From Synechococcus sp. SB0662_bin_14 (lineage in GTDB: Bacteria; Cyanobacteriota; Cyanobacteriia; PCC-6307; Cyanobiaceae): 35,775 nt of DNA. The position numbers and the translations under genes are program-made. Shown piece after piece: positions 1-6,054 of the stretch (within the stretch, counting starts at the first letter, position 1; every line of letters starts with the position of its first letter). The DNA lies in contig VXNS01000036.1 of the NCBI GenBank assembly GCA_009840445.1, forward strand, positions 1-35,775. The letters are read 5' to 3'. The notes below the pieces were generated by a model. That model was not told the DNA's origin. It did not search any database and was given only the letters and a program-made list of their open reading frames with translations.

Positions 1-612
1 ATCGGTTGGGGGGGTAACTTCCGGTAAAAACGCCAACGGGTTTGGTGTGTCCCTAAACCCACCCATCCCCTTCGCCAAACGTTAAAAATTTTTAAAAAAC
101 CCCCCCCCCCCCCCGAAAACCAAAGAAAGCGGGTTTTTAGCACTTCGGCGGCAGGGCTGAGCCTGCCTCCTGCCAGTGTACCAAGTGGCACAGGACCGCT
201 ACGAGCGACCCATGGCGCTCAATCACGGCTGGCATTAGCCGGTAGACGTTCAGATCTCCACAGGCAGGCATTGCCGCCCTTACCTGCCCAGCCAGGTCTT
301 CACGGGCCTGGACGGGCGTGCTCTTGTCTGGCGATGGGTGGGCGTGCTCTGTACTCCCCGACCGAGAACAGTCAGAGCCCTTTGTGTGCTTTGCCCTGGG
401 TTTGGGCCAAAGCAAAATTTGGCGATTTCAAAGCCAACCTGACCCATCAGGAAACGATTACTGACTGCCCAACGGGCATCTCGAAAGGATTGGATTTTTC
501 CTCGCTTGGAAAAGTCTGGGTAGCTGCGGCTACACATCCCCCTCCACTATCCATAGCACCTTATGGCTTACACATTCCAACCTCTGACCCGCTTTTATTC
601 CTCTTCATTCCC
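1..612. other. Gene-poor edge with poly-C tract
   Basis: No gene can be supported here. Positions 81-114 are low complexity: an A/T-rich stretch followed by a run of 15 C (100-114). This could be a true homopolymer or an assembly-edge artefact. From about 140 to 540 both strands stay open for up to 90 codons, but the translations have no recognisable domain, and the plus-strand reading frame simply runs into the downstream DUF1036-like gene. The block may be a fragment of a dispersed repeat or a decayed gene. Confidence 0.4.
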
Positions 613-1167
613 ATGAAAGATTTACCTCTGTCTCACTGGTGTTCTATCCAATTTTTGCCGCTCTTTGTCGCTTTGCTGGGCTACGTCCTGATTCTTGGAT
701 TCGCTAAGCCTGCAGAAGCGAGAATGAGGTTCTGCAATCATTCTGGCCAAAAGTTAGCTGTATCTTGGGCGTGGAAAGATACTGATAACGACTGGAAATC
801 CGAGAGTAGTTATATATACGATCCAGGAGAATGTAGTAATGTTTATTCTTCTCCTCTAAGATCAAGAATTTATTATTACTATGCAAAAGCTGTCAGTGGC
901 GGAACAACTCATGGTGCATCAACAGGAGCTAATAGAAGCTTCTGCGTTAGCAATCGTTCATTTGACATTGTATATGATGGTACTAATGTGCCTTATTATG
1001 ATCTAAATCACAAGGCCGCTGGTTGGAAAAGTACTTGTTCAGCACTCGGAGAAGGAACTGATTATGTATATCAGCTAAGAGATTTTCGCCAGATCAATAC
1101 AGGACGATTTGGTTTTCGTTGTACAGTTTATTTGGAGCAAAATGGAAGATCTAGTTATGACTGCTAA
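613..1167 (+). CDS. Secreted DUF1036-like protein (copy A)
   Basis: This 184-residue protein probably acts outside the cytoplasm. I chose the ATG at 613 because it places a hydrophobic signal segment (about residues 13-31) at the N-terminus, ending in an AEA cleavage-type site near residue 36. The frame is open further upstream (from a TTG at 271) but that stretch has no domain. The mature part starts with F-C-N-H-S-G (40-45) and contains a W/D-rich strand, a D-P-G-E-C motif, a run of Tyr residues and a later S-F-C. This is the arrangement expected of DUF1036 (PF06282), a secreted family of unknown function. The protein is Cys- and Tyr-rich. The gene is AT-rich (hand count 22 of 60 G+C at 781-840) against GC-rich neighbours, which suggests acquisition. 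A relative lies at 4072-4722. The family name rests on pattern only. Confidence 0.7.
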   Translation: MKDLPLSHWCSIQFLPLFVALLGYVLILGFAKPAEARMRFCNHSGQKLAVSWAWKDTDNDWKSESSYIYDPGECSNVYSSPLRSRIYYYYAKAVSGGTTHGASTGANRSFCVSNRSFDIVYDGTNVPYYDLNHKAAGWKSTCSALGEGTDYVYQLRDFRQINTGRFGFRCTVYLEQNGRSSYDC

Positions 1168-1179
1168 AGAAATCTCTTC

Positions 1180-1311
1180 GGGCACCTCGAGAAATTGCCG
1201 TCCCCCCGCATGGAAAGGCTTACTGGCCTACGAGAAATCCCTCTACAACTGACTTTCTCATGGTGAGACGGCAGCCCTCCAGGAGGCTTTACCCGATTTT
1301 TTGAGGTGCCC
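1180..1311. mobile_element. MITE-like element with terminal inverted repeats
   Basis: A 132-bp segment is bounded by imperfect inverted repeats. The left end begins GGGCACCTCGAGAAATTG (1180-1197) and the right end, read in reverse complement, begins GGGCACCTCAAAAAATCG; 15 of 18 positions match, with the outer 9 identical. The trinucleotide TTC occurs directly outside both ends (1177-1179 and 1312-1314), a possible 3-bp target duplication. The interior has no open frame of note. The structure fits a miniature or internally deleted insertion sequence. It lies between the first DUF1036-like gene and the small membrane protein. Confidence 0.5.
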
Positions 1312-1352
1312 TTCATCACCGCTCCCTCAACAATTTTTCATCCACCAGAATT

Positions 1353-1562
1353 ATGATCCAAGACCCAACTCAACACGAAGCCTCATCTGTCGCCTCTGAA
1401 TCGAATCAAGCCACCGTCAGTCAGCCTGATTCTACTCAGAAATCTTGTTACAGAGCGGCACTATGGCCAGCATGGGTGCAAGCGATAGCAACGGTATTTG
1501 TTGCTGTACTTGGACTTGTTGCATTTATCCATGTGGATCATAGGTATTGGAAAAGGGAGTGA
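1353..1562 (+). CDS. Small single-pass membrane protein, unknown
   Basis: A 69-residue product from ATG 1353. The first 36 residues are polar, rich in Ser, Gln and Thr. A hydrophobic segment follows (about residues 42-62), and the protein ends in a short basic tail (HRYWKRE). I recognise no family. No Shine-Dalgarno sequence is visible, so the gene call is weak. It sits between the MITE-like element and the subtilase, on the same strand as all genes of the envelope island. It could be a chance open frame. Confidence 0.35.
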   Translation: MIQDPTQHEASSVASESNQATVSQPDSTQKSCYRAALWPAWVQAIATVFVAVLGLVAFIHVDHRYWKRE

Positions 1563-1782
1563 CGAACCGGCAAAATCAGATGCCAGGCAGACGTCAGGAG
1601 CTTCCCTGGGAGGTGAGGAAGCGGGGGAGGTGGAAAAGAGAGAATAATTTGTCCCAAAAGAGCATTACAAAAGCCTTTTCAAGAGATGTTTATTCGCTTA
1701 CTCGATTTTCCACAGCAGCTCCTTAGCTCCTTTCCCCAGCCAACCCCACCCCCACTCCCAAACTCCAACCCCCACTCTACTC
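1563..1782 (+). promoter_or_regulatory. Leader region of the subtilase gene
   Basis: This 220-bp gap contains no gene. Its last 50 or so bases (about 1735-1782) are almost purely C, A and T on the plus strand, with repeated CCCCA/CTCC words right up to the ATG. There is therefore no Shine-Dalgarno sequence and probably an unstructured leader. No promoter boxes can be assigned with confidence. Confidence 0.25.
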
Positions 1783-3990
1783 ATGACCCTCTCCCCTCTC
1801 CAGAAATTCTCCCGCACCGCTCTGGTCCTCCCTCTCATTCTGCTGGCTTCCTGCGGCGGGAGCGATGACTCTGATTCCGCCACTGCTCGTTGCCTCAAAA
1901 CCCACAGTGGAGACTGCTTGACTGAGCCTGAATTGGCTAATCGAGCAAGGCAGCTAACCACCGCAATCCGCAAGAATCTTCGGAGCAGTCCGGGTGGCGC
2001 TCAAAATTGGGCCAGAGACGCGGTGAACGCCTATGAAGGCTATGCTCATGTTCATCTCATGAGAGGAGGAACAGCAGGGGCGTCACCTGGAGCAGGGATT
2101 CACATTGGCATCCTGGACACCGGGATTGACCTGAAACACCCTGACTTCGCTGGAATGGGGACCGGATCACGACAGCTTCAGGAAGGAGCTAAAAGGGAAC
2201 CACTCTTTTCGGAATCCCATGGTACTGCCGTGGCCAGCACAGCGGTGGGTTTTAACAGCGGTATTGCTTGGGGGGCAGACATGACGATGTTCTCGGCAAA
2301 GAATCCGGATCCTGGCCGCGGCGACTACGTGCCGCTGACGGCAGATCTTTACCAAGCAGCTCTCAATGAGAACCTGGATATCTTGAATATGAGTCTTGGT
2401 TATGGCCCCGGCCAGATTGACCGCAGGTCCTTTTCTGGCAACGTAGGAGCGATTAGCTCAACTTGGACTGAGGCTCAAGTACGTGATTTCTACGGATCCA
2501 ATATACTCAATGTGTGGGAACAACCAGATGCCTCTGAGAAAACGATCCTGGTCTGGGCTGCGGGAAATAATCACGGCAGGAATCGTTTCAATGCACATTC
2601 CCCCAGTCTTGACGCCGGCGCGGTGCGTTTCATACCAGAACTACAGGGCCACTGGGTAACAGTTGTTGCGACTGACAGGAGTGGAAATATCGCGGGTTTC
2701 TCAAACCGTTGTGGCATTGCTGCACAATGGTGCATCGCTGCTCCTGGTGAAAGGGTTCGAGTTGCTGCTTATGAGCCTTCTGGACTAAACACAAATGCTT
2801 ACCAAGAGCAAAACGGCACGTCTTTTGCGGCGCCCATGGTTAGTGGCGGCCTGGCTGTAATGAAGCAGTTGTTCCGTGGTCAACTCTCCAACACACAACT
2901 GGTGAGCCGGCTGTTTGCCACGGCCAAGAAGTCGGGCGTCCACGGCAATTCGGCCGTCTACGGCCAGGGCCTCATGGATTTGGGGGCCGCCACCAATCCC
3001 TGGGGAACCCCCGCCTTCATGGGCGCCGGCTCCTCCCTGGGGAACTCCGACGGGGCCGGCATGGCCACCTCCTTTGTCTCCCTGGGCAGCGCCCTTGGGG
3101 ACAGTTTGCCCCAATCCCTCCATCAACAGGAAATCGCCGCCTTTGACGGGCTGGGCGCTCCTTTCTGGCTCGAGGCCAGCAACTTCACCGTCCCCTCGGA
3201 CGGCGCTTCCGTCGCCACCCGCCTCAACCGCTTCCTGGCGCCGCCCCAGCGACCCGCCATCCCCGAAAACTGGCAGTTCGACTTCCAGGAGAAGGCTACT
3301 GCCACGGAGACCGGTCACCTGGCCCTCACCCATGGCGCTTCTCGTTTCACCGTGGCCGGTCCCCAGGGGACGGCCGCAACGCTCTTCCACAAACCCCAGG
3401 ACCTGGAAGGTCTGACCCTCTCCTGGACTCCCACCTCCCTGCCGGCCTTCACCATGGAAGCCGGCTACCTCAACGAGAACCAATCCCTGCTGGGCAGCCG
3501 AGGCAGCGGCGCCTTCGGCCAATTCTCCGGCCAAACCCTCTTCCTCGGCGCCGGGCTGGACGCCGCGTTCGGGGATTGGCAACTGGCGGCAGAGGGAGAA
3601 ATCGGCCAGGTGAATCCCTCCCTCTCCCACAGCCAGTTCATCGATGCCATCTCTCCCCTGTCCACCAGCGCCTTCCGCCTGGCCGCCAGCCGCCCCTTTG
3701 TCAAGGGCAGCACCCTGCGCTTCTCCCTTTCGGCGCCCCTGCGGGTCCACAGCGGCGCCGCCAGCCTTTCCCTCCCCACCGGCCGCACCCAGGGGGGCAC
3801 GGTGGTGGGCACAACCCTCTCCGCCCCCCTGGTTCCCAGCGGCCGGCAACTGGATCTCTCCGCCCAACTGGACCTGCCCCTGGCTGGCGGGGATCTCTCC
3901 CTGGGCGCCACCCGCAGCACACAGCCCCGCCATCAGCAAAGCGCTGCACCGGAGTGGACCTTCTTCACCGGCTATCGCGCCACCTGGTGA
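1783..3990 (+). CDS. S8 subtilase, NalP/SphB1-like lipoprotein autotransporter
   Basis: A 735-residue serine protease predicted to be exported and outer-membrane bound. The N-terminus is a lipoprotein signal with lipobox LASC, Cys24. The subtilisin triad is complete: Asp112 (ILDTGID), His146 (ESHGTAVAS) and Ser347 (NGTSFAAPM), with the oxyanion Asn at 262-263 (WAAGNN). After a linker, roughly residues 455-735 show alternating polar/hydrophobic strands and the chain ends in a terminal aromatic (YRATW), as in autotransporter beta-barrels. Subtilase plus lipobox plus barrel is the architecture of Neisseria NalP and Bordetella SphB1, which cleave other surface proteins. The barrel assignment is inferred from composition. 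G+C jumps near 2900, between protease and C-terminal part (28/60 at 2761-2820, 40/60 at 2941-3000), so the gene may be a mosaic. DUF1036-like genes flank it. Confidence 0.85.
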   Translation: MTLSPLQKFSRTALVLPLILLASCGGSDDSDSATARCLKTHSGDCLTEPELANRARQLTTAIRKNLRSSPGGAQNWARDAVNAYEGYAHVHLMRGGTAGASPGAGIHIGILDTGIDLKHPDFAGMGTGSRQLQEGAKREPLFSESHGTAVASTAVGFNSGIAWGADMTMFSAKNPDPGRGDYVPLTADLYQAALNENLDILNMSLGYGPGQIDRRSFSGNVGAISSTWTEAQVRDFYGSNILNVWEQPDASEKTILVWAAGNNHGRNRFNAHSPSLDAGAVRFIPELQGHWVTVVATDRSGNIAGFSNRCGIAAQWCIAAPGERVRVAAYEPSGLNTNAYQEQNGTSFAAPMVSGGLAVMKQLFRGQLSNTQLVSRLFATAKKSGVHGNSAVYGQGLMDLGAATNPWGTPAFMGAGSSLGNSDGAGMATSFVSLGSALGDSLPQSLHQQEIAAFDGLGAPFWLEASNFTVPSDGASVATRLNRFLAPPQRPAIPENWQFDFQEKATATETGHLALTHGASRFTVAGPQGTAATLFHKPQDLEGLTLSWTPTSLPAFTMEAGYLNENQSLLGSRGSGAFGQFSGQTLFLGAGLDAAFGDWQLAAEGEIGQVNPSLSHSQFIDAISPLSTSAFRLAASRPFVKGSTLRFSLSAPLRVHSGAASLSLPTGRTQGGTVVGTTLSAPLVPSGRQLDLSAQLDLPLAGGDLSLGATRSTQPRHQQSAAPEWTFFTGYRATW

Positions 3991-4071
3991 GCAATCTCTC
4001 CTGAGGGCCTGCAAGGGCTCTGCCCAACAAACAGCTTGTGTCACCTATCCCACTCAAGCCTTTCTTTTGCC

Positions 4072-4722
4072 ATGATCCCCGTTCGCCAATCGGTATCTGC
4101 CCAGCAAGACCAAGCGGATCAAAAGCCCGATCTCACGCTTTTCACGGAACTCTCAATTCCTGCTTCCCGTTACCCATCAACAACGAACAAGGCGGTGTTC
4201 GGACTCCCTGCTGTTTTCTTTGGCCTTGCGCTTTCACTCGGTCTTATCGGCAATGCAGCGCTAGCCTCCTGTACCTGTGATGAGCAGATACTAGGGAGGG
4301 AGTACTGTGATTCATACCTTGCACAGTGTCGTAGATATGTGACCAGACTAGAGGAGGTGCGCAAGCAAGCTAATAATTATGGCTGGGATGTATGTAACGA
4401 ATCTTCAGGGAGTGTTTATGCAGCCTATGCCTCTGCTTACCCAGGATACGGCTACACAAGGAAAGGCTGGACTACAGTTAGTCCAGGAGGTTGCAGAAGG
4501 ATACTGACTGAATCCATGACAGATAAAAATTATTATATTCGCATTGAAAGATCCGATGGAAGTAGTGTTACGAGAACAGAAAAGTCATTCTGTATGTGGC
4601 CGCCACAAAGCAACGGACAAACATATGAAGCTTCCTCGTCCACGTGTCGTAGTTGGAATGTGGGCAGTAAGTCTTTTCAAGAATTGCCAAAGGGCAATGG
4701 CTTTATTACTACAGTCCGCTAG
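4072..4722 (+). CDS. Secreted DUF1036-like protein (copy B)
   Basis: A 216-residue protein. I used the ATG at 4072; the frame opens slightly earlier (4036) without a better start. Residues 1-40 are polar, then a hydrophobic signal or anchor segment (about 41-63) leads to an ALA cleavage-type site near residue 65. A short helix with several Cys (67, 69, 79, 86) precedes the DUF1036-like core. The core has V-C-N-E-S-S (107-112), a GW followed by V-S-P-G-G-C (136-141), an NYY strand (153-155) and S-F-C (172-174). The spacing of these motifs matches copy A at 613-1167, although overall identity looks low. The unusually long N-terminal region before the signal is odd; a later start is possible. 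Function is unknown; a periplasmic or surface role is inferred. Confidence 0.7.
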   Translation: MIPVRQSVSAQQDQADQKPDLTLFTELSIPASRYPSTTNKAVFGLPAVFFGLALSLGLIGNAALASCTCDEQILGREYCDSYLAQCRRYVTRLEEVRKQANNYGWDVCNESSGSVYAAYASAYPGYGYTRKGWTTVSPGGCRRILTESMTDKNYYIRIERSDGSSVTRTEKSFCMWPPQSNGQTYEASSSTCRSWNVGSKSFQELPKGNGFITTVR

Positions 4723-4784
4723 TTTTCTGCTACTGACCTCCCTCCACAAGCTCTTCCAGATTGCGGTCAATCGACACGCATCAT

Positions 4785-6044
4785 ATGATGACCATGGCAT
4801 TCCTGGCTCCACCACCATCAGCGCCACCAACATGGTCCTGGCGCTTTCAGCGGGTAGGTCGCCGGGCCGGCGTTCTGGCCCTCAGCCTAGCCCTCGGCGT
4901 GCTGTCTTGTGCAGCCACGGGCGTTGCCCGGGGTGAACCCGGCAGGTCCCGTCTCTTTACGCCTCGCAGCCTGCGGCGTGTCGGTCCTGCCGTGGTGCGC
5001 ATCGACGGCGTAACCATTGAGCCCATTGGCGGACGCCCTTTCCCTTCCACTTCCATCACCCTGGAGCGGCAGAAATCTGATCCGTTTTTTCCTGATCCCT
5101 TCTTCCAGCAATTTTTCAACCCGCAACCCCACCAGAAGCAACTGGGGGCCGGGGTCGTCTTTACCGAGGAGGGGTTGATTCTCACCACCGCCCGGACGGT
5201 GGAAAGGATGGACTACCATCTGGACCTGCATTTCAGCGACGGCCGCACCCTGCCCGGCAAACTCGCGGGCGTGGATTTCGTGGCGGACCTGGCCGTGGCG
5301 AGGGTGGTGGCGGCGGCGCCTTTTGCCACGGCCCCCTTGGGGGATTCCGATAGGCTGAAGGTGGGAGATTGGATCGTGGCCGTCGGCAAGCACCCTTCAG
5401 GAACGGATAACACGGTTGCCACAGGCGTGATCAGCCGCCTTAACCATCACCAGGGCGCCCCTGATCAACAGTTGGAGACGATCCGGACGGACGCAGCCGT
5501 TGATCACAACAATGCTGGCGGACCTTTGGTCAATGTTGCGGGTAGAGTGGTCGGCATCAATACCCTGGCCCGCAGTGGCGAACCAGCGGATCATCAGGGG
5601 TTTGCCGTTCCCATCAACACGGCTCGCGCCGTGGCCGAGGAGTTGATCCGCACGGGATTGCGTCATCCCACTGTGGGCGTCAGGTTGTGGTCCCTCACCC
5701 CTGCCCTGGCGCGGGAATTCAACCAAAGCCCTGACAACACCGGCTTCCAGTTGCCGGAGCGCCAGGGAGTGTTGATTGTTGATGTCCGCTCCCGGAGCCC
5801 CGCCGAGCACGCAGGATTGCGGGCTGGAGACGTGGTGCTCACGGCCGCAGGCAGCAAAGTCGCCAGCCCGGTTGAACTGTTCCGGGCGGTGGCGTCCACA
5901 GGCGCAGGCGGGCGGCTGCAACTGGGCATCTGGCGGCAGAATCGGGTGCAGAAGGTCACGGTTGTGCCTGAGGAGATGGCGGAGCAGATGCGCCGAGCCA
6001 TGCGGGCCACCGTCACGCCCCTTCCTTCTCCTTCTCTCCCCTGA
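4785..6044 (+). CDS. HtrA/Deg-family pseudoprotease with one PDZ domain
   Basis: A 419-residue HtrA-type protein with an N-terminal hydrophobic export segment, a trypsin-like domain (about 110-285) and one PDZ domain (about 315-405). The fold landmarks of cyanobacterial HhoA/HhoB/HtrA are clear: GLILT, DLAVARV, LKVGDWIVAVG, RTDAAV and GGPLVN. The catalytic residues are not. The usual LTNAHVV reads LTTARTV, with Arg137 in place of His, and the usual GNSGG reads NNAGG, with Ala244 in place of Ser. Only Asp168 of the triad remains. It should therefore be a binding or chaperone-type protein, not a protease. ATG 4785 was chosen over an upstream TTG (4761); ATG 4788 and 4794 are also possible. Its stop lies 10 bp before the ankyrin lipoprotein, suggesting co-expression. 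Confidence 0.88.
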   Translation: MMTMAFLAPPPSAPPTWSWRFQRVGRRAGVLALSLALGVLSCAATGVARGEPGRSRLFTPRSLRRVGPAVVRIDGVTIEPIGGRPFPSTSITLERQKSDPFFPDPFFQQFFNPQPHQKQLGAGVVFTEEGLILTTARTVERMDYHLDLHFSDGRTLPGKLAGVDFVADLAVARVVAAAPFATAPLGDSDRLKVGDWIVAVGKHPSGTDNTVATGVISRLNHHQGAPDQQLETIRTDAAVDHNNAGGPLVNVAGRVVGINTLARSGEPADHQGFAVPINTARAVAEELIRTGLRHPTVGVRLWSLTPALAREFNQSPDNTGFQLPERQGVLIVDVRSRSPAEHAGLRAGDVVLTAAGSKVASPVELFRAVASTGAGGRLQLGIWRQNRVQKVTVVPEEMAEQMRRAMRATVTPLPSPSLP

Positions 6045-6054
6045 CCTTTTAGCA

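Noticed and set aside
2785-4044. Long minus-strand open frame (419 codons) opposite the subtilase
   Set aside because: It mirrors the GC-rich C-terminal half of the subtilase, is Gly/Ala/Glu low-complexity, and has no domain; it is a compositional shadow.
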